Shown here in pieces: positions 1 to 7,499 of a DNA stretch of 18,707 nucleotides. The notes under the pieces are model-generated. The model saw only the letters and a program-made list of their open reading frames with translations, was not told the DNA's origin and searched no databases. Numbering within the stretch: the stretch's first letter is position 1; each line of letters starts with the position of its first letter. Both the position numbers and the translations under genes were made by a program. This DNA is from Alphaproteobacteria bacterium (lineage in GTDB: Bacteria; Pseudomonadota; Alphaproteobacteria; Puniceispirillales; Puniceispirillaceae), in NCBI GenBank assembly GCA_011525265.1, contig WTHV01000057.1:1-18707 (forward strand), given 5' to 3'.

Positions 1-1240
1 AGCCAGAATTATCAAGCAACAAGGTGACAATCGTATCACGAAACTTTGTATCTTGTTCTTGCTTATATGATAGGGCAGATAGGGGCTGTGTTACCACGCG
101 GTGCAATTTGCCTGCGTCCAATATGCCTTCTTCAAGATCGAAATCCCAAGACCGGTTTTGGTGCGCCATCAATTTACGCTGCAAACGGTTGGCAAGCTTG
201 CCAATCACACTTGTCAGATTTTCAAGATGCCTGTCCAGCATGGCACGCAAGCGATCTAATTCTTCATTGTCGCATAAATCATCGGCATCAACGACTTCAT
301 CAAATTGGCGCGTAAAGACTTGATAGGCCTCTTTGTTACCATCAGCAGCGGCTGATTGGCCTTGCGGGTCACCGCCTGGTGATTCGCCATCTGCCATCGC
401 ATCACTATCAGGGTCGCCATCCATATCTGTGCCATCATCAGACCCCATGGCCGCTTCACCATCTTGATCAAGAGATTGGCTATCTTGGGCGTCAGATGAA
501 TCCTCACCCATCGCACTTTCAGCCTCATCATCTTGGCCGTCTTGTTCTTCATCAGGGTTGCTTTCGCCTTCTTCATCATTGTCGGCATCTTCGCCATCAG
601 AATCAGACGCATCCCCCATATCAGTTTCAAGCGCGCCAATTAGTTCGCGTGCTAATTTGGCAAAGGCGGTTTGATCAGCTTCTGTACCTTGCATTTTTTC
701 AAGCAATGCACCAGCACGTGATTGAATCCAAGGACGCCATAACTCCATTGTCATAGCGGTTGAAACAGGCGGTGCTTCACCTGTTAGCACTTCGCGCAAT
801 GTCAGTCTTACTGCCTCAGCAAGGGCGCTCTCATCACCACTATCAGGCGCGCCAATGGTACGGCCCTCATAATGTTTATTGATTTTCTCTGTTAGGTTTT
901 TACGCACACCTGCCATTTGGTTGGCGCCAATCGCTTCGATACGCGCTTGTTCTGCCGCTTCAAAGATCGCTTTCGCCCCTGCCATTTGTGGGCATAAGCG
1001 GTTATGTTTTGCCTCATTATGATGGGCAAGCCATAGGCCAGCAGAATCACTGGCACCGCGCAATTTATCCATTGATTGGTTGACGCCTTCACGCGCTAAG
1101 GCTGGCAGGCGCACTTCTGTTTGGCCAACATGAGTATCATGGCCGGCATAGCGCACTTGAACTTGTTTCCCGCCAGCAAGCGCACGCATTGAGGCCGCAT
1201 TGGCTTTCAAAAATTCAGCTTGTTTATCCGACGGGCTCAC
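1..1240 (-). CDS. cobT: Cobaltochelatase subunit CobT, 3' end cut by the window edge
   Basis: CobT is the VWA-domain subunit of the ATP-dependent aerobic cobaltochelatase (CobN-CobS-CobT), which inserts cobalt into hydrogenobyrinic acid a,c-diamide in the cytoplasm during B12 synthesis. 413 codons are visible. Residues 1-205 form the N-terminal conserved part (LWLAHHNEAKHNRLCPQ near 69-85). Residues about 206-300 are a long Asp/Glu/Ser/Gly-rich linker. The last visible residues, LLLDNSG at 407-413, are the start of the VWA MIDAS motif (DxSxS), so most of the VWA domain lies outside the window. No ATG fits: the reading frame has a stop shortly upstream, and the first usable start is GTG at 1240, with AAAGG 9 bases before it. 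The start lies 57 bases after cobS, suggesting one operon. CobN is not present here. The family call is sure; the start is likely. Confidence 0.93.
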   Translation of the reverse strand, partial: MSPSDKQAEFLKANAASMRALAGGKQVQVRYAGHDTHVGQTEVRLPALAREGVNQSMDKLRGASDSAGLWLAHHNEAKHNRLCPQMAGAKAIFEAAEQARIEAIGANQMAGVRKNLTEKINKHYEGRTIGAPDSGDESALAEAVRLTLREVLTGEAPPVSTAMTMELWRPWIQSRAGALLEKMQGTEADQTAFAKLARELIGALETDMGDASDSDGEDADNDEEGESNPDEEQDGQDDEAESAMGEDSSDAQDSQSLDQDGEAAMGSDDGTDMDGDPDSDAMADGESPGGDPQGQSAAADGNKEAYQVFTRQFDEVVDADDLCDNEELDRLRAMLDRHLENLTSVIGKLANRLQRKLMAHQNRSWDFDLEEGILDAGKLHRVVTQPLSALSYKQEQDTKFRDTIVTLLLDNSG

Positions 1241-1297
1241 GATCGTGCACCTTTATCCTATGGCTATGATGGTCATGGCTTTGTACAAAAGCATGCT

Positions 1298-2293
1298 TTA
1301 CGATGTGGTCTGGCCACCTTCTGGCAGATCAATACCAAAGACGCGCTGATAATATTCCGCCAAAGTTGGGCGTTCAATTTCATCACATTTATTCAAAAAG
1401 CTTAACCGGAATGCTAATGTGATATCATTAAAGATACGCGCATTCTCAGCCCAAGTTAGAACCGTTCTAGGTGACATCACAGTTGAAAGATCACCTGCTA
1501 GGAAGCCTTTGCGTGTCATATCAGCCAAGCGCACCATCTGGTCAATTTGCTTCTCGCCCTCAGGGTTTTGGTAATCTTTTTGTTTGGCAAGAACGATGCG
1601 CACTTCATCTTCATGTGGCAGATAATTCAATGTTGATACGATTGACCATCTATCCATTTGCCCTTGGTTAATCTGCTGTGTGCCATGATAAAGGCCCGTG
1701 GTATCACCAAGACCAACGGTATTTGCTGTTGCAAATAGGCGGAAATGCGGATTTGGTGTGATGACTTTGTTGCTATCTAGCAATGTCAGCTTGCCGTCAA
1801 TTTCTAGAACGCGCTGAATCACAAACATCACATCAGCTCTGCCTGCATCATATTCATCAAAAATAAGGGCAACTGAATTTTGCAAAGCCCATGGCAATAG
1901 GCCTTCTTTGAATTCTGTCACTTGCTTGCCATCACGAAGCACAATCGCATCTTTACCGATAAGGTCAATACGGCTGATATGGCTATCGAGGTTGATTCGC
2001 AATGTTGGCCAGTTCAGGCGCGCGGCGACTTGTTCAATATGTGTTGATTTCCCCGTGCCGTGATAGCCTTGGATCATCACGCGACGGTTATGTGAAAAGC
2101 CTGCGAGAATGGCAAGGGTTGTATCCTTATCAAACTGATAATCGGCGTCTATCTCTGGGACATAATCTGAGGCTTCGGAAAAGCCAGGTACGCTGAGATC
2201 GACATCGATGCCAAAAACGTCTCTTACATTAAATGTTGTATCAGGCGCACCCAAATGGTGGGCGGCTCTACCATGAACGGTATCTGCTGACAT
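1298..2293 (-). CDS. cobS: Cobaltochelatase subunit CobS (AAA+ ATPase)
   Basis: CobS is the AAA+ motor that forms a ring with CobT and drives cobalt insertion by CobN. The protein has 331 residues, the usual length. It has a Walker A GYHGTGKST at 76-84, a Walker B region VALIFDEYDA at 141-150, and a sensor-type segment FRLFATANTVGLGDTTGLY in the middle. An N-terminal extension (residues 20-50, with FNVRDVFGIDVDL) is typical of CobS. The start ATG has GGAGTG just upstream. It lies between the J-domain gene (47-base gap) and cobT (57-base gap), all on the minus strand, so the three are probably co-transcribed. CobS resembles MoxR-type AAA proteins, but the neighbouring CobT makes the chelatase assignment firm. 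Confidence 0.95.
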   Translation of the reverse strand: MSADTVHGRAAHHLGAPDTTFNVRDVFGIDVDLSVPGFSEASDYVPEIDADYQFDKDTTLAILAGFSHNRRVMIQGYHGTGKSTHIEQVAARLNWPTLRINLDSHISRIDLIGKDAIVLRDGKQVTEFKEGLLPWALQNSVALIFDEYDAGRADVMFVIQRVLEIDGKLTLLDSNKVITPNPHFRLFATANTVGLGDTTGLYHGTQQINQGQMDRWSIVSTLNYLPHEDEVRIVLAKQKDYQNPEGEKQIDQMVRLADMTRKGFLAGDLSTVMSPRTVLTWAENARIFNDITLAFRLSFLNKCDEIERPTLAEYYQRVFGIDLPEGGQTTS

Positions 2294-2340
2294 CTTTTCA
2301 CTCCGTAACGGGGGTCGGTACTTATTTATCGTAATGTTAT

Positions 2341-2955
2341 TTACTTTGTTGCTAGCTTGTTACGCAACAAAGAATACGCAAGATTGATTTCTTTTAGCTT
2401 TTCTTCAGCTTTTGGGTCACCATTATGCCTATCAGGATGATGAAGCTTTACGAGCTGATTATAGCGCTTTTTCAGTACATTATTATCTGTGGTGGGATCA
2501 ATGCCAAAAAGTGCCCATGCTTTGCGTGTCTCAGGGTCAAGTGCCTCAATAGCGGCATCTTTGGTGGTTGTGACATCTTCATCAAAAAAGCCAAACACAT
2601 CATCAAGATCTTCAGGACGGAAGCTCGTTTTTGCCCCTTTTGCCGATGGTTGTTTGCCAGAGGTGCCAAATTTCCATGATGGCCGCTCCCATGTTGAAGC
2701 ATCTCTGATGGCTTTTTCCAAAGCATCATCTTCTAGACCTGAAAAATAATTCCATCTTTTATTATAATCACGCACATGATCCAGACAGAAATACCGGTAA
2801 TCACGCAAAGCATCCCGGTTTTTAGGCGCAGGGTATAGGCCATGCGCATCGCAATCGGGCGCTTCACATAAGGGCACCTCTGCTTTACGATCCTGCTCAT
2901 GGCGTTGATAGCGCATATCAGGTAATTTCACATCATTGGCTTTTGAAAATCTCAT
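2341..2955 (-). CDS. J-domain protein with an N-terminal Cys/His motif
   Basis: This is a 204-residue protein with a C-terminal J domain: the HPD tripeptide is in KLHHPDRHNGD (HPD at about 173-175), followed by a helix ending in LAYSLLRNK. J domains stimulate DnaK ATPase, so it is probably a co-chaperone. There is no Gly/Phe region or DnaJ zinc centre. Instead the N-terminal part has C30, C35, C57 and H60 (CEAPDC ... FCLDH), a possible metal site, followed by the aromatic stretch RDYNKRWNYFSGL. The frame is open back to 3048, but those 31 residues are hydrophobic and run across the bolA start, and the conserved-looking protein begins at MRFSKAN, so 2955 is preferred. No clear Shine-Dalgarno is seen at this ATG. 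It lies directly upstream of cobS on the same strand; a role in chaperoning the chelatase is inference only. Confidence 0.82.
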   Translation of the reverse strand: MRFSKANDVKLPDMRYQRHEQDRKAEVPLCEAPDCDAHGLYPAPKNRDALRDYRYFCLDHVRDYNKRWNYFSGLEDDALEKAIRDASTWERPSWKFGTSGKQPSAKGAKTSFRPEDLDDVFGFFDEDVTTTKDAAIEALDPETRKAWALFGIDPTTDNNVLKKRYNQLVKLHHPDRHNGDPKAEEKLKEINLAYSLLRNKLATK

Positions 2956-2970
2956 GACAAAGAGTATAAG
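2943..2970 (+). promoter_or_regulatory. Candidate bolA promoter
   Basis: TTGAAA at 2943-2948 and TATAAG at 2965-2970 are separated by 16 bases; each matches the sigma70 consensus at five of six positions. The expected start site is about 40 bases before the bolA ATG. Its -10 overlaps the -10 of the opposing candidate promoter for the J-domain gene, so the two units may compete for RNA polymerase. Confidence 0.45.
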
Positions 2971-2990
2971 CTTTAGAAGGTTGAAAACAA
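2963..2990 (-). promoter_or_regulatory. Candidate promoter for the J-domain gene-cobS-cobT run
   Basis: Read on the minus strand, TTGTTT (2985-2990) is followed after 16 bases by TATACT (2963-2968), five of six bases matching the sigma70 -10 consensus. The -35 is weak. Transcription would begin about at the ATG at 2955, implying a very short or absent leader, which agrees with the lack of a ribosome binding site. Seen by eye only. Confidence 0.4.
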
Positions 2991-3017
2991 GGCTAACAGT
3001 ATGAAGGATCGCACATA

Positions 3018-3275
3018 ATGCTTGTAAAAGAGTTAATGGCAGACGCACTTAATGAGGCATTTGCACCGACCATCCTGGAAATTGAAGATGTTAGCCATCA
3101 TCATGCCGGTCATGCTGGCGCGCCAGATGGTGGTCAAAGCCATTTTGAATTGCGCATTTCTGCCCCTGCTTTTGAAGGCAAAAGCCGTGTTGCATCACAT
3201 CGTATGATCAATAATGCGCTCGCATCCCTTCTTGCGGGCCCTATTCATGCGCTGCAAATCACCATCATCACATAA
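3018..3275 (+). CDS. bolA: BolA family protein
   Basis: This is an 85-residue BolA-fold protein. It shows the family's central His-rich loop (SHHHAGHAGAPDGGQSHFEL, about 26-45) and the C-terminal helix motif FEGKSRVASHRMINNAL (about 52-68), which carries the conserved FxGxSR and His. The GHAG loop marks it as BolA1-like rather than the Cys-containing BolA3/IbaG-like type. BolA proteins pair with monothiol glutaredoxins to coordinate an Fe-S cluster and influence iron handling or cell shape. The start ATG has AAGGA with suitable spacing. A second Met at residue 7 is an alternative start. It is divergent from the J-domain/cobST run and convergent with the DUF2889 gene. Confidence 0.93.
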   Translation: MLVKELMADALNEAFAPTILEIEDVSHHHAGHAGAPDGGQSHFELRISAPAFEGKSRVASHRMINNALASLLAGPIHALQITIIT

Positions 3276-3320
3276 ATAATGGCTCTCATATAACAAGCGT
3301 GTTTTGCCTGTGTGGGTGGG

Positions 3321-3896
3321 CTATTTTTTATCAGAATCTTTTAAGGGAATCCCCCAATTCCAATTGGCGGCTTGATTGCCCTCTGCCAAAGCATGACAGC
3401 TATTAAGCAAGCCTGCCATTTGCGGTGGTGCAGCTTTGCTATCAGGGTTGGCATCGCCTTCTTCACGCAACCGGCGTGCGCGCTCGCCATAGATGGTTTG
3501 AAACGCAACTGTCGCAACAGGCCCCATCAGCTCTGTGATATGGGTGCAACCCTGTACACCGCCAATCGCGCGTTGCACAATTTTTTTCCACCCTGGTTGA
3601 ATTTTTGCCCCCACCAAATTGGCAATGGCTTGCGCGCCTTGTGGGCATTCATGATACGGCCCTGAAACTGTCTTAGCATGGGCGGCAATCACTTCCATCT
3701 CTTCTGAGATCGTCACGCAGACTTTCATATGATGAAGGGCTTGACCTTTTTTTATCTTGCCATGGGCGCGTGAGGGGAAGCTGTGGCTTTTTTTATCAAT
3801 CAGCTCTGCTTCAATATCATAATGTCCATCATCTCGTGCATAGCCATCAAGGGTAATGGTGCGCCGATGCGCATGGGTGCGCGTCGTATCAGTCAT
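3321..3896 (-). CDS. DUF2889 family protein
   Basis: This is a 191-residue soluble protein with no signal peptide or membrane segment. I recognise the DUF2889 family layout: an N-terminal RRTITLDGYARDDGHYDIEA (about 12-31), an acidic-basic core with KVCVTISEEMEVIAAHA, then a Cys/His-bearing signature near QRAIGGVQGCTHITELMGPV. The paired Cys-Thr-His, with an earlier HECPQ, could be a metal site; that is inference. The function of the family is not established to my knowledge. The start ATG has a strong GAGGAGGG ribosome binding site. It follows the CorC-like gene by only 13 bases on the same strand, so it is probably the last gene of the aroK-aroB-corC-like operon. Confidence 0.85.
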   Translation of the reverse strand: MTDTTRTHAHRRTITLDGYARDDGHYDIEAELIDKKSHSFPSRAHGKIKKGQALHHMKVCVTISEEMEVIAAHAKTVSGPYHECPQGAQAIANLVGAKIQPGWKKIVQRAIGGVQGCTHITELMGPVATVAFQTIYGERARRLREEGDANPDSKAAPPQMAGLLNSCHALAEGNQAANWNWGIPLKDSDKK

Positions 3897-3909
3897 TAAA
3901 AACCCTCCT

Positions 3910-5220
3910 CTAGGATGTTGTAGTCTCTGCTGTCTCTGCGGCTTGCTTGCCGAATTCTTGCTTTCCGGTATCTTTTGCCAATTGCAGCTTTGTTAAGGCG
4001 ACGCCTTCACGTTCTATGATGGTAAAGCGGATATCATGGAAGCGGAATTTTTGACCAACAGACGGGATAGCACGTGATTCCATCAAGACAAGCCCCGCAA
4101 TGGTCGAGGCTTTCTCATCAGGAAGAGACCAATTCAAGATACGATTTAAATCACGGATGGTGACCGTACCATCAACCAGCCAACTGCCATCAGCTTGTGC
4201 CACACAACCTTGCAATGAGACATCTGTCTCATCATCAATATCACCAACGATTTCTTCTAGGATATCTTCTAATGTGACAATGCCTTGAAAGGCGCCATAT
4301 TCATCAATCACAAGGGCAAAATGTTCACGCCTTGCGCGGAAGGCTTGCAATTGTTCAAACAAATCAGTGGTCTCTGGAATGAAATAGGGGTCTTGTGCAC
4401 TATCAGAAATATCTAGGGCAGACAGCGCATCATCTTCACTTGCTTTTTGCAATGCCAACAACAGTGATTTGACATGCAAGACACCAATAATATTCTCAGG
4501 GCTGTCTTTAAAGATCGGATGGCGTGTATGCGGCGAGGTTAGCACAAAGCGCACAATATCCTCTGGATCATCATCTGCATTAATCATTGAAACAGAGGCA
4601 CGATGGGTCATAATCTCATCAACTTGCACATCACCTAGATCAAGCACAGATGAGAGCATGGCTTTGGTCTCACGACCTTCAGCATCTGAATTCTCGCCAT
4701 GAAGCTCGATCATACCGCGCAATTCTTCATCACGCTCCTCATCACTCTCACTTGTGCGTCCCATCAAGTTGGTTGATAGCCAGCGTACCGCAAGCGCAAG
4801 GGGCGTTAATAACAGCACAATCACGGCTATTGGGCGCGCAATGCGAAGCGCAAAACGATCAGCGTGATTAAAGGCATAAGTCTTTGGTAAAACCTCGGCA
4901 AAAATCACAAGCAAAATCGTCATAAATAAGGTGGCAAGGACAAGCCCGCTATCACCAAAGATAGTCAAAGCAGCAGAGGTGGCAACCGCAGATGCCATCA
5001 CATTTACCGCATTATTGCCAATCAAGATGGCAGAGATAAGCTTCTCTCTATCTTGGCGTAGATTCTCAACAATCGCAGCGTTTTTTGACCCTTTTCGTGC
5101 CATTTGGCGCATCCGTGCATCAGATGCCGCCGTCAGCGCTGTTTCCGCGCTTGAGAAAAAGGCAGATAAAAAGATTAAAATCAGTATGGCGATACCAAGC
5201 TCAATCAGGATTTCTAGCAT
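3910..5220 (-). CDS. CNNM/CBS-domain membrane protein (CorC/HlyC/TlyC family)
   Basis: This is a 436-residue inner-membrane protein. The N-terminal DUF21/CNNM domain (1-150) has about four hydrophobic segments, near 8-24, 61-87, 94-112 and 128-149, with the typical SAFFSSAETALTAAS after the first and FAEVLPKTYAFNHAD after the third. A CBS pair follows at about 200-335 (DEIMTHRASV ... FALVIDEYGAFQGIVTLEDI), then a C-terminal CorC/HlyC transporter-associated domain at about 343-415. Relatives take part in magnesium or cobalt transport or resistance, and older annotation calls them hemolysins. Cobalt transport would interest the nearby cobST, but nothing here shows it. Its ATG abuts the aroB stop codon with no intervening base, so the two are almost certainly co-transcribed and translationally coupled. 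Confidence 0.93.
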   Translation of the reverse strand: MLEILIELGIAILILIFLSAFFSSAETALTAASDARMRQMARKGSKNAAIVENLRQDREKLISAILIGNNAVNVMASAVATSAALTIFGDSGLVLATLFMTILLVIFAEVLPKTYAFNHADRFALRIARPIAVIVLLLTPLALAVRWLSTNLMGRTSESDEERDEELRGMIELHGENSDAEGRETKAMLSSVLDLGDVQVDEIMTHRASVSMINADDDPEDIVRFVLTSPHTRHPIFKDSPENIIGVLHVKSLLLALQKASEDDALSALDISDSAQDPYFIPETTDLFEQLQAFRARREHFALVIDEYGAFQGIVTLEDILEEIVGDIDDETDVSLQGCVAQADGSWLVDGTVTIRDLNRILNWSLPDEKASTIAGLVLMESRAIPSVGQKFRFHDIRFTIIEREGVALTKLQLAKDTGKQEFGKQAAETAETTTS

Positions 5221-6363
5221 TTAGGCACGACTTTCTAAAAAATCGATAACATCATTCACAGCAATATGGCTGGTGATTTCAGCATCACCGATTTGATTCA
5301 CCAAAATAAAGGTCAAAACACCATTTTGTGTCTTTTTATCCTTCATCATATGGCCTGCTAAAATAGCTGCATCAGCCTTGCCAGCTGGTAAATCAGCAAG
5401 CGATTGCGGCAGCCCCATTTTCGCTAAATGGGCTTTTACACGGCCTGAATCTTGACTATTGCCTTTGCCAAGATAAGCCGAAAATTCAAATGCCAAACCA
5501 AGCCCAACAGCCACAGCCTCACCATGAAGCAAGCGCCCATCATAACCGGCCTCTGCTTCAAACGCATGGGCAAAGGTATGGCCAAGATTGAGAAGGGCAC
5601 GCCGGCCTGCTTCTGTCTCATCAGCGGAAACAATTGCCGCTTTGGCAAGGCAGGATGTCATAACCGCATGGCTCACAGCCTCTTTTTCGCCTGCAATAAC
5701 GCGTGTGCCATTTGCCTCAAGCCATTCAAAGAAATCAGCATCGCCAAGCAAGCCATATTTGACAATCTCTGCATAGCCAGCACGCATTTGACGCGGTGAT
5801 AAGGTGGCTAGAACATCTGTATCGGCTAGGACGATTTTTGGCTGATAAAATGCCCCAATAAGGTTTTTACCCACCTTGGCATTTATGCCTGTCTTGCCGC
5901 CAACAGAGCTATCAACCTGTGCCAGTAAGCTTGTTGGGATTTGGATGAAATCAACGCCGCGCAACAGGCTTGCCGCTGCATAGCCGACAAGATCGCCAAT
6001 TACCCCGCCACCAAGAGCAATTAAAACAGCCTGCCTATCCACGCCAAGTGCCAGAATATCTTCCATAAGTGCTGAGAATTGCGCTAATGATTTTGCGCCT
6101 TCACCAGCAGGCACATCAAGGCAATCAACTTTGCGGCATAAAGGCGCAATCTTATCTGCCAAATCAGATTGATAAAGTGCTTTTGTATTGCTATCTGCGA
6201 TGATGATCACATGTCTGTCTGTGATAAAGGGCGCTAGATGCGTATCAGCCTGTGCCAAAAGTTTTGGGCCAATTTTAATTTCATAAGAGCGCGCGCCTAA
6301 ATCGACAGGGACGATTACCGTGTCATCTTCTTGTGCGCTATGCGTTTGGTATTTGTTGGACAT
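5221..6363 (-). CDS. aroB: 3-dehydroquinate synthase
   Basis: AroB catalyses step two of the shikimate pathway, converting DAHP to 3-dehydroquinate in the cytoplasm with NAD+ and a divalent metal. The protein has 380 residues. The NAD-binding motif ALGGGVIGDLVGYAAAS lies at about 116-132, and the substrate/NAD loop DSSVGGKTGIN at 151-161. Likely metal ligands are E199 (AEIVKYG), H262 (NLGHTFAHAFE) and H280 (LHGEAVAVG). It follows aroK by 56 bases and runs directly into the CorC-like gene, the gene order common in alphaproteobacteria. In many related species the neighbouring kinase carries the next pathway role but one. Confidence 0.97.
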   Translation of the reverse strand: MSNKYQTHSAQEDDTVIVPVDLGARSYEIKIGPKLLAQADTHLAPFITDRHVIIIADSNTKALYQSDLADKIAPLCRKVDCLDVPAGEGAKSLAQFSALMEDILALGVDRQAVLIALGGGVIGDLVGYAAASLLRGVDFIQIPTSLLAQVDSSVGGKTGINAKVGKNLIGAFYQPKIVLADTDVLATLSPRQMRAGYAEIVKYGLLGDADFFEWLEANGTRVIAGEKEAVSHAVMTSCLAKAAIVSADETEAGRRALLNLGHTFAHAFEAEAGYDGRLLHGEAVAVGLGLAFEFSAYLGKGNSQDSGRVKAHLAKMGLPQSLADLPAGKADAAILAGHMMKDKKTQNGVLTFILVNQIGDAEITSHIAVNDVIDFLESRA

Positions 6364-6419
6364 AATCTCTTATACTCTATTTTGGGGCGTTATGGCAAAA
6401 GGCGATGGTGCAGATAGCA

Positions 6420-6986
6420 CTAGGCTTGCTCTGCGATAGCCCCCAGTAACTTTTCCAATGATTGGCGCAATGATAGCCCATCTGTATCAACAATAATATC
6501 GGCGCAAAGATAATCATCAAACCGCTCGTGATGCAAGCGTTCCAAAACGCCAAGCGGATTATCACCTGATAGCAAGGGGCGTGATGACAGATTATCTATA
6601 CGGCTTAATAACTCAGATGGCGCCGCACGAAGCCAGACCACAGTCACGTGCCCTTTGGCCATCTCGCGGATTTCAGCCTGACAAAATGCCCCGCCGCCAA
6701 CAGAGATAATTGTCTTTTTTTGCGTGATTAATTTGCCAATAACCCGCCGTTCCATTTCTCTGAATTTCGGCTCGCCATAAAGATCAAAAATATCAGTGAT
6801 ACGCAGATTGCTCTCATCTTCGATTTGCTTGTCTGAATCGACAAAATCGCACGCAACAGCTTGTGCCAACATTCTGCCAATAACGGTTTTGCCAGACCCC
6901 ATCAGCCCGATAAGCATAATTGATTTATCGGCGAGCTTGGCTGTTATATCAGCATAAGACAGGCTTGCATTTGCGCCTTGCGTCAT
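6420..6986 (-). CDS. aroK: Shikimate kinase
   Basis: AroK phosphorylates shikimate at the 3-hydroxyl with ATP. With the chosen start it has 188 residues. The P-loop GLMGSGKT is at about 27-34, followed by the shikimate-binding VDSDKQIED, the FREMERRV segment, the SVGGGAF motif, and the lid SSRPLLSGDNP. The frame is open to an ATG at 7052, but that start has no ribosome binding site and adds 22 residues that do not look conserved. The ATG at 6986 has AAGGGGAT about 8 bases upstream and is preferred. It is the first gene of the minus-strand aroK-aroB-corC-like-DUF2889 run. The kinase acts two steps after dehydroquinase and shikimate dehydrogenase, neither of which is in this window. Confidence 0.96.
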   Translation of the reverse strand: MTQGANASLSYADITAKLADKSIMLIGLMGSGKTVIGRMLAQAVACDFVDSDKQIEDESNLRITDIFDLYGEPKFREMERRVIGKLITQKKTIISVGGGAFCQAEIREMAKGHVTVVWLRAAPSELLSRIDNLSSRPLLSGDNPLGVLERLHHERFDDYLCADIIVDTDGLSLRQSLEKLLGAIAEQA

Positions 6987-7261
6987 AAAAGAAATCCCCT
7001 TGGGTTCTGTGATCGGCCATGATGACCTGTCATACTCATTTATATAAAGCATTGAGGAGGTAATAAAAAGAGACCAATTTTAGCAATTGGCACGCTGTTT
7101 TTTAAAAATATCTTGTAACGCTCTTTTTATGGCCTCTTTTATGTCCTTATCGGTTTGATGCCCAAATCAGGCCATAATTGGACGATATGTGTTAATATCT
7201 TATACAAAATATCTGCATCTAGGGTATGATAGGGCAGTGTTGCGTTTGTTTTTAAGGGGAA
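6987..7261 (+). other. Divergent intergenic region between aroK and the 47-residue gene
   Basis: This 275-base AT-rich stretch should hold the promoters for the aroK operon and the plus-strand small gene. A short inverted repeat (CCAATT, loop TTAGC, AATTGG) lies at 7074-7090, and could be an operator or hairpin. A TATGAT box at 7225-7230 fits a -10 for the small gene, although no good -35 is seen. AAGGGGA just before 7262 is that gene's ribosome binding site. An AGGAGG at 7055-7060 has no credible reading frame after it. No RNA gene is recognised. Confidence 0.5.
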
Positions 7262-7405
7262 ATGGCGTTGAAAAAATCTGGTATTATCATTTTGGCCTTT
7301 GTGGCATTTGGCGTTATCAGTGTGGGGTATTTGTCAACTGTGCAAATTCCTGCACCTGTGAAAAGCGTGTCAAAACTTGTCCCAAATGAGGAATTGCCGC
7401 GCTAG
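7262..7405 (+). CDS. Small single-span membrane protein, 47 residues
   Basis: ATG at 7262 has AAGGGGA three bases upstream of the start region, and the frame runs 47 codons to TAG. The protein begins MALKKSG, followed by one hydrophobic segment at about 7-25 (GIIILAFVAFGVISVGYLS), then a short polar tail ending PNEELPR. This is the pattern of an uncleaved signal anchor with two lysines inside and a tail of about 20 residues in the periplasm. The tail is rich in Pro and Val. I do not recognise a named family. A small protein in the slot between aroK and xerD would fit a conserved alphaproteobacterial neighbourhood, but I cannot verify that. The strong ribosome binding site, hydropathy and position make it a likely real gene. 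Confidence 0.7.
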   Translation: MALKKSGIIILAFVAFGVISVGYLSTVQIPAPVKSVSKLVPNEELPR

Positions 7406-7465
7406 GCCTGTCACATTTTTGCAAAGCGCCTCACAGGCGTTCTTAGAGGGCGCGAGAGCCTTTTT
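7406..7465 (+). terminator. Tandem hairpins, possible terminator or attenuator
   Basis: After the small gene's stop come two stem-loops. The first is CGCCT/AGGCG with a three-base loop (7427-7439), followed by TTCTT. The second is AGGGC/GCCTT with a six-base loop (7447-7462, one G-T pair), followed by a T run to 7465. In addition GCCTGT at 7406-7411 can pair with ACAGGC at 7433-7438, which would exclude the first hairpin. The simplest reading is a weak terminator for the 47-residue gene; switching between forms is speculation. Confidence 0.5.
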
Positions 7466-7499
7466 GAAACATTTTGATTGATTTACGGTAGTTATTGTC

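Noticed and set aside
256..639. Plus- and minus-strand frames rich in Met, Lys, His or Leu opposite or within the 5' end of the window (also 379-756 and 892-1092)
   Set aside because: They are shifted readings of the repetitive acidic region and N-terminal part of cobT, with no ribosome binding site or recognisable protein.
2956..3048. 31-residue hydrophobic N-terminal extension of the J-domain protein
   Set aside because: It overlaps the bolA start on the other strand, covers the promoter region and lacks a ribosome binding site; the Met at 2955 gives the expected protein.
3276..3320. Possible terminator between bolA and the DUF2889 gene
   Set aside because: A T-rich run follows a GC-containing stretch (GCC ... 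GGGC), but no stem longer than three or four pairs forms, so it is not reported as a feature.
1298..5220. A cobalt uptake-plus-insertion module joining cobST with the CorC-like protein
   Set aside because: The CorC-like gene belongs to the aroK-aroB run, with bolA between on the other strand, and CorC-type proteins are not shown to import cobalt; the closeness is probably incidental.
7189..7389. 66-residue plus-strand frame overlapping the 47-residue gene
   Set aside because: It is in another frame, has no ribosome binding site, and its composition is unlike a real protein; the frame from 7262 has the strong AAGGGGA and a clean membrane span.
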